A stretch of DNA of 64,000 nt. It comes from Pseudomonadota bacterium (GTDB taxonomy: Bacteria; Desulfobacterota; Binatia; Binatales; Binataceae). The stretch is taken from positions 124,001 through 188,000 of the forward strand of contig JAJPIF010000011.1 of assembly GCA_021324885.1 (NCBI GenBank), given 5' to 3'. The position numbers and the translations under genes are program-made. This document shows, piece by piece, positions 1 to 8,874 of the stretch. Position 1 is the stretch's first letter, and each line of letters starts with the position of its first letter. The notes below the pieces were generated by a model. The model made no database searches, was not told the DNA's origin, and saw nothing but the letters and a program-made list of their open reading frames with translations.

Positions 1-313
1 TCAACTGCCGATCGTGGTGGTGATCTTCAACAACGGCGGCGTTTATCGGGGCGATGACGTCAATCGCGGCGGCGGCGCCGATCCCGCTCCTACCGTTCTG
101 ATGAAGCAGGCTCATTATGAAAAGCTGATCGAAGCCTTCGGCGGCGCCGGCTATCAGGTGACCGATCCGCAGGCGCTCGCCACGACCCTGGCCGCTGCGC
201 TCGCTTCGGGCAAGCCGGCCTTGATCAATTGCGTAATCGATCCCACAGCGGGCACGGAAAGCGGCCATATCGGCAATCTCAACCCGCAAAGCGCGATCGC
301 GTTCAGGAACTGA
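1..313 (+). CDS. oxc: Oxalyl-CoA decarboxylase, C-terminal fragment
   Basis: Partial gene cut by the left edge; the reading frame begins at base 2 and stops at 311-313. The roughly 103 visible residues are the end of a thiamine-diphosphate enzyme: a hydrophobic strand LPIVVVIFNNGG, then YRGDD, and the closing block TESGHIGNLNP, which I recognise as the C-terminus of oxalyl-CoA decarboxylases. This family converts oxalyl-CoA to formyl-CoA and CO2 in oxalate breakdown, in the cytoplasm. A related ThDP enzyme such as 2-hydroxyacyl-CoA lyase is the main alternative. The partner formyl-CoA transferase is not in the window. Confidence 0.8.
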   Translation, partial: QLPIVVVIFNNGGVYRGDDVNRGGGADPAPTVLMKQAHYEKLIEAFGGAGYQVTDPQALATTLAAALASGKPALINCVIDPTAGTESGHIGNLNPQSAIAFRN

Positions 314-525
314 AATCGGTCAACAGCCCCCTCCGCGTTTCGAAGGCCGGGCCATGGAACCACTTGCCGATTCTCTCCTCGGACGAGAGAGGGAAACGGC
401 GCCGAGCAGGTCGAGTTCCTGCCCCTGACGGCATCCGAGGCGAAAAACTGTCCGCGGCTGCGGCTGTTTAGTTGACAGCAAAGACCACTGCGGAAAGTCC
501 GCGTCGCTCAGCCGACGCATCGCGC

Positions 526-1608
526 TCAGAACGACGAGGACGGGTCGAGGCGGTCTCGCAGGTGATCGCCGAGAAAATTGAAGGCCATCACCGTCAGGAA
601 GATGAAGATGCCGGGAATCAGGATCCATGGATAGCGGACCAGGTTCTGCGGGTCTTCGGCCTGACTCAGCAGGTTGCCCCAGCTCGGTGTCGGCTCCTGG
701 ATTCCCAGGCCCAGCAGCGACAGCGCGCTCTCGCCCAAAATAAATCCGGGAATCGACAGCGTGGCGGCGACGATCGCGTAGCCCAGCACGGAGGGGATTA
801 CATGGCGCGTTATAATGCGCCATCGCGATCCGCCCAACGCGCGTCCCGCTTCGACATAGGGCAGCGAGCGCACCGACGATGACATCCCGCGGATTACTCT
901 CGCCAGTCCCGCCCAACTGATGAAGCTCATAATCGCTACTATCAGAAGGAAACGCTGGGCGGCGCTGATTCCGGGCGGGATCACCGCGGCCAGCGCAAGC
1001 AGGAAATAAAACGACGGCAGCGACATCTCGATTTCCGACCATCGCATGATCAGATTATCGGTCAGCCCGCCGACGTATCCCGACAGCGCGCCTACGGCGA
1101 TTCCCAGCGAGAAGCTGATCAGCACGCCGATAAGCCCCACGCACATGCTGACGCGCGCGCCGTATACGATGCGTGAGAAGAGGTCGCGGCCCAATCCGTC
1201 GCTGCCCATCAGGTAAAAGGGTGCCTGTTCGGAATCGGTCGTGAACAGATGGCCCCGGGAAAACAGATGGATATAGATGCGATGATTGCGGTCGGGCGCG
1301 TAGCTGCGTTCCTCGGCGTCAACCATGTGCAGCGGATAGGTCCAGAACACGCCGTAACCCCACTGCGAGGGCGCGCTGAGGTGCAGGCGCATCGGCGGGC
1401 AATCGGGCATCGAGCGGTTCTGATAAATCGGATCGTAGGGTGCGAAGAAGGGCGAGAACGCGGCGAACAGGTAGAACACAACCAGGCAAATGACCGAAGC
1501 GCGTACGGTGCGCGAGGCCAGACGCCATTCGCGCGCGAGCCCGCCGCGAATCGGCCCGGCAACGGCGGCGGCTTGCAGCCGCGGCAGCGTAGTTACAGGA
1601 GCGCTCAT
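526..1608 (-). CDS. Oligopeptide-type ABC importer permease (OppC/DppC family)
   Basis: A 360-residue inner-membrane permease. It has an N-terminal cytoplasmic stretch, one early membrane span (residues about 35-52), a long periplasmic loop, and the five-span binding-protein-dependent transport module. The EAGRALGGS segment near residue 255 is the cytoplasmic EAA loop that docks on the ATPase. The loop between the first two spans is longer than in typical DppC, as in permeases of uncharacterised peptide or nickel-type systems. Its start overlaps the stop of the preceding permease by four bases (ATGA), showing translational coupling. The substrate cannot be read from sequence. No ATPase gene follows before the operon ends. 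Confidence 0.88.
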   Translation of the reverse strand: MSAPVTTLPRLQAAAVAGPIRGGLAREWRLASRTVRASVICLVVFYLFAAFSPFFAPYDPIYQNRSMPDCPPMRLHLSAPSQWGYGVFWTYPLHMVDAEERSYAPDRNHRIYIHLFSRGHLFTTDSEQAPFYLMGSDGLGRDLFSRIVYGARVSMCVGLIGVLISFSLGIAVGALSGYVGGLTDNLIMRWSEIEMSLPSFYFLLALAAVIPPGISAAQRFLLIVAIMSFISWAGLARVIRGMSSSVRSLPYVEAGRALGGSRWRIITRHVIPSVLGYAIVAATLSIPGFILGESALSLLGLGIQEPTPSWGNLLSQAEDPQNLVRYPWILIPGIFIFLTVMAFNFLGDHLRDRLDPSSSF

Positions 1609-2591
1609 TGCGAGGCCATCGAGGAGAAGTCCACCCGCGGATCGACCGCGACCAGCGCGATATCGGCCAGCAGATTGCCGACCAGCAGCAGCATCGTGCC
1701 AATCAACACCGATCCCATCACCAGGTAGATGTCAAGCGAGCGGACCGCGTTAAGCAGGAGCAGTCCCAACCCCTGGAGGTTCATCACCGCTTCGACCAGG
1801 GCGGCGCCGCCCAGCAGATCACCCAACGAATATCCGGCCATCGTGATGAACGGGTTGAGCGCGTTGCGCAGCACGTGCTTGTAGATCACGACGCGCTCGG
1901 GCAGGCCTTTGGCCCGCGCCGTGCGCACGAATTCCGAATTTTTTATTTCCAGGATTTGCGAACGCATGAGCCGCATCAGACCCGCCATCCCGGCGACGCC
2001 CAGCACGAACACCGGCAGGATCAGATGATTGATGCGGTCGGCGATGCGGTTCATCAGGGTCAGCGAATTGTAATCGACCGAGAACGTTCCGCCCGGCGGC
2101 AGCCAGTCCTTGCCCATCCACATCGCGAAATAAACCATCAAAAAGGCAAGGAAGAAATTGGGCACCGACATGCCAAGGAAAGCGAGGAAGGACAGGATGC
2201 GATCCCAAATCGAGTTCTGCCGCAGCGCGACCACGATCCCGATCGGAATCGCCAGTATCCAGGCAAACACCATGCTGGCCACCGCCAGGATCACGGTGTT
2301 AAAAGCGCGGGCGGCGATCAGGCTGGTAACGCTGACGCGGTATTGCAGCGAATAGCCGAAATCCAGATGGATCACGCCCCACAGCCATTTGACGTAGCGC
2401 ACGAGCAGCGGCTTATCCAGTCCGAACTGCGCCTGAAGCTGATGTATGATCTCGGGCGAGATCCTCGGGTTCATCTTCAGGTTGGAAAGATAATCGCCCG
2501 GCACCAGCGACATCGCCAAAAACGAAATGAACGTGATGCCGATGATCAACGGGATCATGTTCAGCAAACGCCGAATGAGAAAGCGGGCCAT
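1605..2591 (-). CDS. Oligopeptide-type ABC importer permease (OppB/DppB family)
   Basis: A 328-residue permease with the OppB layout. A first span at residues 9-30 is followed by a periplasmic domain (PGDYLSNLKMNPRISPE), then five further spans. The cytoplasmic loop FVRTARAKGLPERVV, near residue 220, is the family's EAA motif. It pairs with the downstream OppC-type permease to form the channel of a peptide-class importer. Its translation is coupled to that gene by a 4-base overlap. It is separated from the upstream binding-protein gene by 83 bases that contain a GC hairpin, which could lower permease expression relative to the binding protein. Confidence 0.9.
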   Translation of the reverse strand: MARFLIRRLLNMIPLIIGITFISFLAMSLVPGDYLSNLKMNPRISPEIIHQLQAQFGLDKPLLVRYVKWLWGVIHLDFGYSLQYRVSVTSLIAARAFNTVILAVASMVFAWILAIPIGIVVALRQNSIWDRILSFLAFLGMSVPNFFLAFLMVYFAMWMGKDWLPPGGTFSVDYNSLTLMNRIADRINHLILPVFVLGVAGMAGLMRLMRSQILEIKNSEFVRTARAKGLPERVVIYKHVLRNALNPFITMAGYSLGDLLGGAALVEAVMNLQGLGLLLLNAVRSLDIYLVMGSVLIGTMLLLVGNLLADIALVAVDPRVDFSSMASQ

Positions 2592-2650
2592 ATATCAGAA
2601 GTGATGGTTTGTCGGGTAGTCCGATAATATTGTTGCGAAACGGTAAACCT

Positions 2651-2674
2651 CAAAGCGCGCCACGGCGCGCACTT
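2651..2674 (-). terminator. GC hairpin between binding-protein and permease genes
   Basis: GCGCGCC at 2655-2661 pairs perfectly with GGCGCGC at 2664-2670. Read on the minus strand the stem is followed by TTTGAGGTTT. The T-run is short, so this is more likely a partial attenuator or an mRNA-stabilising stem after the binding-protein gene than a full terminator. Confidence 0.35.
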
Positions 2675-4402
2675 CTACAGCTTGAACTGGATCCATTCGG
2701 GTTTATACAGGCCCCACACCGTGGGCTGATAATTTTCCAGTGAATCAGTCCAGCTTACGTAATCCTTGCGCCGCACGGTTTCGATTATCGCCAGTTGATC
2801 GTGCAGGATCTGCTGGATTTGCCAATAGTAGGGCGCGCGCTTTTGCGGGTCCATTTCGGACGCGCCCGCGTCCATCAGCCGATCGATCTCGGCTTCCCAC
2901 GGGGTCGCCGGTCGGGGCTGATTGGGGTTCCACAGGTGCAGGTTTCCCGACGAGCGGTAGAAATTGGAGCCGTCGTTGGGGTCGATCGTGCCGGTCAGGC
3001 CCAACAACACGCAGTCCCAGTCGAAACTTGAGTCGATCTTTTCAACCAGCGTGGTGAATTCCAGCGGCTGGTAATCAACCTTGATTCCCTGGTTTTCCAG
3101 ATCCTGTTTGAGAATCGCGCAGATCTGATCCGCTTCGGGCCGTCCGGTTGGAGCTGTCAGATTGAACTCGATGGGATGGCCTTGCGGATCGGTCCGGCGG
3201 CCGTTGACCATATGATAACCGGCGGTCTCAAAAATCTCCGACGCCAGACCCGGATTGTAGTCAAAATCCCTGAGATTGGGGTTATAGAAAAGCTTGTTCT
3301 CCGGTGATATGTCGGAAACGGCCGGAACCGCCAGGCCGTGATAGACGAGGTTGATAATCGCCTGTTTGTCCACCAGGTGAGCGATCGCGCGCAGGAAATT
3401 TCGATCGGTGAACCAGGTTAGTTTGGGATCGGTTACGCCGTTTTTCACATAATGGCGCGGGTTGCGGTTGAAGCAAAAGAAGAGCTCGCCGGTGTCGATT
3501 CCGATCTGCCGCAGGCGTGCATGCAGCCGGCCGGTTCCAATCTTCTGCCTGATATCGAGCACTTCCTCGGCGCGCGGCGCATAAACGTCGAGTTGGCCAT
3601 ACTGGTAGCGCAAATAGGTGGCGTTGGCATCGGGGATTACCTGGACCACCCGGCCATGCAGCCGCGGCAGGCGCGCGCCGTGCTCGTCGGTCATCCAATA
3701 ATCGTCGTTGCGATCCATCCGGATGAACTGGTTCTGGACATAGCGCGTCAGCTTGTAGGGACCGTCCCCGATTATCTTTTGCGGCGGCGTGTTGATTCCC
3801 CACACGCGGTTGAAGTTGCCGGCTTTCCACACCGGCTCCAGGATGTGCGCCGGAATCACCGGAATCCCGATCGAATACAGCAGCGGCGCGAACGGCTTGG
3901 GCAGATGCACTACCACGGTGTAATCGTCGGGCGCCTCCGCCGCCAGCGGCTTGCCGTCAACCAGCAATCCGGGCCGGATGCTGTTGGGCACTTTGGGATC
4001 GTAGATCACCTTAAGCGTGAACAGCACGTCGCGCGCGGTCAGCGGGTGCCCGTCGAACCATCGTACGTCGTGGCGCAGATGGAAGGTGATGGTTTTCTGG
4101 TCGGGGGAAATGTCCCAGCTCTGGGCCAGTCCGGGCTCCGGCAAGGTGGTAACCGGATTGACGCGGATCAGGCTCTCGAATACGTCGCCCAGCAGTTCGC
4201 CCGACACGGCGTCGGTGACCAGGATCGGATTGAAGGTCTGCGGATCGGCCCCGACCGCAGTGTACAGGATCTGCTGGTCTGCATGATTATTGGTCGGGCG
4301 GCGGACTTCGCATCCTGCTGCCAACGCCGCAATCAGGCACAACAGCCCGACGGCACCTCGACCTGCCGGATGTGCGCAGGTGTCTTTCAGTCGTCTAGCC
4401 AT
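2675..4402 (-). CDS. Family 5 extracellular solute-binding lipoprotein
   Basis: A 575-residue binding protein of the SBP_bac_5 (oligopeptide/dipeptide/nickel) family. The N-terminus has a charged start, a hydrophobic core and the lipobox LAAGC near residue 31, so it should be anchored by lipid at the periplasmic face. Family hallmarks are visible: GADPQTFNPI, LAQSWDISPD, and the paired F-HLR-DV-W-DG motif (LRHDVRWFDGHPLTARDV). It delivers substrate to the two permeases encoded downstream. Its start lies inside the end of the upstream lipoprotein gene (8-base overlap), consistent with one transcript. The ligand is unknown. Confidence 0.93.
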   Translation of the reverse strand: MARRLKDTCAHPAGRGAVGLLCLIAALAAGCEVRRPTNNHADQQILYTAVGADPQTFNPILVTDAVSGELLGDVFESLIRVNPVTTLPEPGLAQSWDISPDQKTITFHLRHDVRWFDGHPLTARDVLFTLKVIYDPKVPNSIRPGLLVDGKPLAAEAPDDYTVVVHLPKPFAPLLYSIGIPVIPAHILEPVWKAGNFNRVWGINTPPQKIIGDGPYKLTRYVQNQFIRMDRNDDYWMTDEHGARLPRLHGRVVQVIPDANATYLRYQYGQLDVYAPRAEEVLDIRQKIGTGRLHARLRQIGIDTGELFFCFNRNPRHYVKNGVTDPKLTWFTDRNFLRAIAHLVDKQAIINLVYHGLAVPAVSDISPENKLFYNPNLRDFDYNPGLASEIFETAGYHMVNGRRTDPQGHPIEFNLTAPTGRPEADQICAILKQDLENQGIKVDYQPLEFTTLVEKIDSSFDWDCVLLGLTGTIDPNDGSNFYRSSGNLHLWNPNQPRPATPWEAEIDRLMDAGASEMDPQKRAPYYWQIQQILHDQLAIIETVRRKDYVSWTDSLENYQPTVWGLYKPEWIQFKL

Positions 4403-5252
4403 GTGTGCCTGCCGGCGCGGCCGGCTGGTCCAGGTCGATAACCCGCGCGGCGCCCTGCGGAACCAAAACGAACTGCGAATTGTTGATGACGGGATTGACG
4501 ATCACGTTACTGTACCTGACGTCGAGATGAGTGCCGGTGTTCAAAAATCCCGCATCCAAACGATGGGCGAACTCGAGGCCGCCAATATCATGGTACTCGC
4601 TGTAAGTGACTTCGTAATCGCTCCCCCGCCCGCGCGTTCTGACCAGGCGCAATTGGCCGTCGGCAAAGCCCAGTTCATCCGTTTCCCCGCCCGGCAAGTC
4701 ATAGGTTCCGATCACCAGGTCATCCTCGGTCCGCACTGAAGCGGGTCTGACGAAGTACGATTCGCTTTCGGGCAAAAGACCCATCAGCAGTTTGACCGCC
4801 TGCTCCGGCGGCAGCGGAATTCGGGCAAAGCGGCTGAGCGTGTCGGCGGTCGCGGCGCCGCGATAAAAAGTATTGTCGGAACTCTGGTAAATAGTGACTG
4901 TAGTGCCGTTGGCGGCGACGACCGCCGCGACCCCGAAAGGTGTCATCGCCTGCACCCGCAGACTGGCGGGACGCTTGATCGCCATCTCCTCGCGCACCTT
5001 GACGTGCTGGCCGCCGCCCGCATAATCCATCACGGCGTCGGCCTGCATCGCGTCAAGCCGCCGGGAGCGCTCGATCAGAGCGTCAGTCCAGTGCTGGAAT
5101 TGGGAAATCTCAGGCGCGGCCGGCGCCGCTGCGGGCGGCGGTCCTGGCGGCGCAAACAGGGCGCAACCCCCGACCATCGCCATGCCAATGGCGGCGATCC
5201 ACGATCTTAACGCGCCTGCCCGGCCTTGCAGGCTCTTAATGTTGGCCAACAA
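4395..5252 (-). CDS. Exported lipoprotein, LolA/LolB-like fold (DUF4292-like)
   Basis: A 285-residue lipoprotein starting at TTG, with a signal peptide ending in VGGC near residue 29 and then a Pro/Ala linker. The body carries the pattern of LolB/DUF4292 lipoprotein-carrier relatives: a helical segment RSRRLDAMQADAVMDYAG, then VKVREEMAIKRPASLRVQ and TPFGVAAVVAANGTTVTIY. These barrels bind lipid or lipoprotein acyl chains at the outer membrane. It sits 3 bases after the TPR lipoprotein gene and overlaps the binding-protein gene, so all three are probably co-transcribed. Similarity is read by eye only; assignment as a true LolB is not secure. Confidence 0.6.
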   Translation of the reverse strand: MLANIKSLQGRAGALRSWIAAIGMAMVGGCALFAPPGPPPAAAPAAPEISQFQHWTDALIERSRRLDAMQADAVMDYAGGGQHVKVREEMAIKRPASLRVQAMTPFGVAAVVAANGTTVTIYQSSDNTFYRGAATADTLSRFARIPLPPEQAVKLLMGLLPESESYFVRPASVRTEDDLVIGTYDLPGGETDELGFADGQLRLVRTRGRGSDYEVTYSEYHDIGGLEFAHRLDAGFLNTGTHLDVRYSNVIVNPVINNSQFVLVPQGAARVIDLDQPAAPAGTHG

Positions 5253-5255
5253 CGG

Positions 5256-7028
5256 TCAGGGCTGGGTACGGCTGTCGTCGCGCAAAGCCTGAAGTTTGTC
5301 CTTGAGCCTGGCGACCTGATCGGTTTCCTTGGCCTTCTTCAGCGCCTCCTTGTACAGGTTGTCGGCCTGCTTGTACTTACCGATCTTTTCGTAGGCGTCG
5401 GCCAGATGCTCGGTGATCGTGGGGTCATCGCCGGCGAGGTCCCAGGCCCGCTCCAGTTCCTTGACCGCCTGATCGTAATGGCCCTGCTGATAGTAGACCC
5501 AGCCCAGGGAGTCGATATAAAACCCGTCTTCCGGCTCGATCTGGAGGGCGCGGCGGATCAGGCGTTCGGCTTCGTTCAGATTGGTGCCCATCTCGGCGTA
5601 GGTGTAGCCCAGATAATTGAGGGCCTGCGCGTTGCTGGGATTAAGCTCGATCGTCTCGCGCATCTCGTCGATACTGAGCTGCTTTTGCTTGTCCTCGTCG
5701 TACAGCGCGCCCAATGTAAAATGGAACTTGTCGTTTTTGGGCTCCAGCGCGACCATCTTTTTGGCGATGCTGATGGCGGCGGGCAGGTCTTTCTTCTCGC
5801 GGTAGACCCCCGCCATGAAATTCATCAGCTCGGTATCGTTGGGCTTCTTGTTCAGCGCCTGCTGGAGCGCTGCCAGCGCCTGGTCGTAGTGCTCGTCCTT
5901 GTCATACAGATAGGCAAGGTGAATGCGCGATTCGATGTAATGCTCCGAATCGGGCGGCACCAGGTCGAACTGCGCTTCCGCTTTGGCCGGCTCGCCCATC
6001 TCGCCGTAAACCGTCCCCAGATAATAATGGACCCGCGCATTGTTGGGCTCCGCCCCCAGCACCAGGTTGAATTCGGTAGCCGCGCGATCGAAGTCGCCGC
6101 GCTCGAAATAGAGCAATCCGATCTTGACCCGCGTGTCCTCGGGGTTGGTCTCCATCCGCTCGACATGCTGCAATTGGGTCAAAGCCTCATCGAACTTCTT
6201 CTGACCGACGTACAAACTCGCCAGACGCTTGCGCGCCGTCTCATTGCTGGGATCGGTGATCAGCACGCGTTGATAGACCTTGATAGCCTCCTGCGGCTTG
6301 TCCTCCAGTTCATGCAGCAGCCCCAGATCCATCATCACCAGCTCGGAGTCAGGATTGAGCCTCAGGGCCTGATGGAAATAGGTTTCGGCCAGCGGATAAT
6401 TCTGCGCGGCGGCGGCGACGCGTCCGGCGTAATAGTAGCCAAGGAAGGAATTGGGATCGACGGCGATCATCTTGCGGAAGGTGGCAAGCGCCTCGTCGTA
6501 TTTTCCCTGTTTGGCGTAAAGCGTGCCGAGGTAGAGGTAGGCCTCCTGGCTGTCGGGATCGATTTTCAGGGTTTCCTGGTACTGCTTTTCGGCGCCCGCT
6601 TCATCGCCGGTGGCGGATTGCAATCCCGCCGCCAGCAGGTGCGCTTCGACCAGGGTCGGATCAAGCGCCAGGGCTGCATTAACCTCGCTCAGAGCCTCAT
6701 GGAGGTCGCCGTCACGCACGTAGATGGAAGCCAGCTTCAGACGCAGCGACGCGTTGTTCGGATCGGCCTGCGCGGCATCTCGGTAAAATTGGGTCGCGGC
6801 CTTGTGATCGCCCTGATCGCTGGCGTATTCGGCCTTCAGAAAGTCAGCCATCGCGGCTGCGTCGCGAGGGAGCGTCACGGCGGGGATTCCGCCGAAAGCT
6901 TCCACCGGCGCCGCTTCAGCCCTGGTCGCAGCCTCGGTCTTGGACGTGGGTTTGATGCTGGCGCAGGCAGCCAACAGCGCCGAGCCCGCCACCAGCACGG
7001 CGAGTGTTGCTTTACCGCGCCACTTCAT
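5256..7028 (-). CDS. TPR-repeat lipoprotein
   Basis: About 590 residues, made almost entirely of 34-residue tetratricopeptide repeats (for example ALALDPTLVEAHLLAAG, TLKIDPDSQEAYLYLG and IELNPSNAQALNYLGYTYA), at least 13 of them. I start at ATG 7028 because it gives a clean lipoprotein signal peptide ending LLAAC near residue 22; an ATG 33 bases upstream is also open. TPR arrays of this kind are protein-protein scaffolds in envelope assembly or biofilm export. It heads an apparent five-gene minus-strand operon with the LolB-like lipoprotein and the peptide importer. Its partner is unknown. A run of eight T bases lies just before the start and no Shine-Dalgarno is evident. Confidence 0.87.
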   Translation of the reverse strand: MKWRGKATLAVLVAGSALLAACASIKPTSKTEAATRAEAAPVEAFGGIPAVTLPRDAAAMADFLKAEYASDQGDHKAATQFYRDAAQADPNNASLRLKLASIYVRDGDLHEALSEVNAALALDPTLVEAHLLAAGLQSATGDEAGAEKQYQETLKIDPDSQEAYLYLGTLYAKQGKYDEALATFRKMIAVDPNSFLGYYYAGRVAAAAQNYPLAETYFHQALRLNPDSELVMMDLGLLHELEDKPQEAIKVYQRVLITDPSNETARKRLASLYVGQKKFDEALTQLQHVERMETNPEDTRVKIGLLYFERGDFDRAATEFNLVLGAEPNNARVHYYLGTVYGEMGEPAKAEAQFDLVPPDSEHYIESRIHLAYLYDKDEHYDQALAALQQALNKKPNDTELMNFMAGVYREKKDLPAAISIAKKMVALEPKNDKFHFTLGALYDEDKQKQLSIDEMRETIELNPSNAQALNYLGYTYAEMGTNLNEAERLIRRALQIEPEDGFYIDSLGWVYYQQGHYDQAVKELERAWDLAGDDPTITEHLADAYEKIGKYKQADNLYKEALKKAKETDQVARLKDKLQALRDDSRTQP

Positions 7029-7196
7029 CGAAAAAAAACAATTTCGTGATTCGCATTTCACTGGTTAACACAGCCTTTTCCGACGGTCAACCTGCGCGCC
7101 GCGCTCCCCTGGAGTATGGCTTCCATCGCAGTGACCAATAATATGATCGATGCAACGGCCAATTCGACACGCGCCCTGACTTTATTTTTTGCCGGT

Positions 7197-8573
7197 ATGA
7201 ATTCCAGCGCACCAAAAGAGTTTCCACCCAGCCCGGTTTCGTCGCTTTCCTCCCATAACGTCCTCGGCAGCCGCCAAATCGGTCTGCTCCCCCTTATCGC
7301 AGTAATGTACCTGACGATCAGCGGTGGTGCATACGGGATCGAGGACGCAGTAGCGGCGGGCGGTCCGGCATTGACGCTCTTGCTTTGCCTGCTGGTGCCT
7401 GTTGCGGTTAGCCTGCCCACCGCCCTCATGGCCGCCGAACTCACCGCGCTGTTGCCGATCGAAGGTGGGTTTTACTTCTGGGTCAAGGAAGGCTTCGGTT
7501 CGTTCGCCGGCTTTGCTGAAGCGTATCTTACCATTCTTTATACCGGCGTCGATATGGCAATCTACCCGGTTTTGTTCGCCGCCTACCTTTCCTATCTCTT
7601 TCCGCTGCGCGGCCTGCCCGCCATCCTGACCGCCGTCGCGATGGTCTGGGGGTGTGGCATCCTCAACCTGCTCGGCATCCGCCTGGTCGGCCGCGCGTCG
7701 ATTCTGCTGACCATCGTTCTGTTGGCTCCTTTTGCCGGCCTGATTGGCATCGCCATCCCGTCGCTTGCTCACTGGCATCTCCCAGCCGCTTCGGTGGCGC
7801 GCGGAGCGGGGAGGATGGGAGCCCTGGGAGCGGGGCTCATGGTCGTGATCTGGAACTTCTGCGGATGGGAAAACCTCAGCGTGGTGGCGGCCGAAATCAA
7901 GGGCGCGCAACGCAACTACGCCCGCGCCGTGGCTGTTGTCCTCCCGCTCGTAGTGATTGGCTACATCCTGCCCTTGGCGGCTGGTACCGCTGTAATCGCC
8001 GATCCGAGACAATGGACGACCGGCGCCTTCGCCCACATCGGCGAACGCCTGGGCGGCGCTTATCTGGGCGGGGCGCTGGCCGCCGGCGGGATGATCAGCG
8101 CGCTGGCGGTGTTCCAGGCCGCGATGCTCTGGGTGTCGCGGATGCCGTTTGTCCTGGCACGCGAACGCTTCCTGCCCGCCTCCCTGACCCGGATCTGGGA
8201 GCGTCAGGCGACGCCATGGATGGCGATCGTGGCCAGTTGCGTGGTCTGCACCTTGCTCCTGCCGTTGGGATTTACCGCCTTGGTCACTCTGGACGTGACG
8301 TTTTACATGGCGGCGCTGGCGCTGGAGATGGCGGCGCTGGTCAGGCTTCGACGGCTTTACCCCGGACGCGTTGGGCTGTTCGTCGTCGGCGCGGGACGAT
8401 TGGGACTGTTCCTGGTGGTAATCGCGCCGATGGCGGTATGGATCGCGACGTTCGCAGTGGCAGTCAACGGTCCGCAGGGCAAGATCCAGTTGCTGGTCGC
8501 GGCCATCCTGACGATGGCGGTCTGGCCGATCTACTATCTCTCGCGCCGGTTTTTTGGCGGCCCGTCCGGTTAG
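7197..8573 (+). CDS. APC-family amino-acid permease
   Basis: About 458 residues with roughly 12 membrane spans and the APC-superfamily first-helix signature ISGGAYGIEDAV, where the unwound glycine stretch binds substrate. TM3 and the following loop (LPIEGGFYFWVKEGFG) resemble the plant polyamine/amino-acid permease branch. An ATG at 7116 is also open, but the 27 extra residues are not membrane-like, and starting at 7197 (MNSSAPKE) gives the usual short cytoplasmic tail. It is divergent from the TPR lipoprotein gene. The substrate (amino acid or polyamine) is not determinable here. Confidence 0.85.
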   Translation: MNSSAPKEFPPSPVSSLSSHNVLGSRQIGLLPLIAVMYLTISGGAYGIEDAVAAGGPALTLLLCLLVPVAVSLPTALMAAELTALLPIEGGFYFWVKEGFGSFAGFAEAYLTILYTGVDMAIYPVLFAAYLSYLFPLRGLPAILTAVAMVWGCGILNLLGIRLVGRASILLTIVLLAPFAGLIGIAIPSLAHWHLPAASVARGAGRMGALGAGLMVVIWNFCGWENLSVVAAEIKGAQRNYARAVAVVLPLVVIGYILPLAAGTAVIADPRQWTTGAFAHIGERLGGAYLGGALAAGGMISALAVFQAAMLWVSRMPFVLARERFLPASLTRIWERQATPWMAIVASCVVCTLLLPLGFTALVTLDVTFYMAALALEMAALVRLRRLYPGRVGLFVVGAGRLGLFLVVIAPMAVWIATFAVAVNGPQGKIQLLVAAILTMAVWPIYYLSRRFFGGPSG

Positions 8574-8874
8574 CGCGACAGACCTATGGCGTAAGCCCTT
8601 CCCCGCATATCCGATGTTGCAGGTCCGACGCCGTTCTTACCGGTTGTTACAGGGGAAAACGAAATTCGAAATAAAGCTCGTTGTCAGTCTGCGCGATCCA
8701 TTTAGTGCCGGATTTGAGCCGCTTGATTGTCGAGACGCTTCCCTATAAGGTGTGCGCAAGTCAATCGTTGGCTCAAACGCGTGGATTCACGCGCTTTCAC
8801 CCTTAAGCCTCAGAACCTTTCGTTCGGCTCATCGCCCAACCTGGATCCACTGGCTCTGAAAAAATGGAGTCCAT
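8574..8874. other. Intergenic region, no gene seen
   Basis: Three hundred bases between permease and helicase. I see no convincing ORF or RNA. Two short self-complementary stretches are present, including GCGTGGATTCACGC near 8780. The Shine-Dalgarno of the helicase (GGAG, 8866-8869) lies at the end. Confidence 0.5.

Noticed and set aside
1608-2627. A 339-codon plus-strand open frame antisense to the OppB-type permease
   Set aside because: Composition is dominated by Arg/His/Gln, as expected from the reverse complement of membrane-protein codons; no motif.
5226-7049. A 607-codon plus-strand open frame antisense to the TPR lipoprotein gene
   Set aside because: It mirrors the TPR repeats on the other strand, has no ribosome site or protein-family motif, and such frames are common opposite GC-rich genes.
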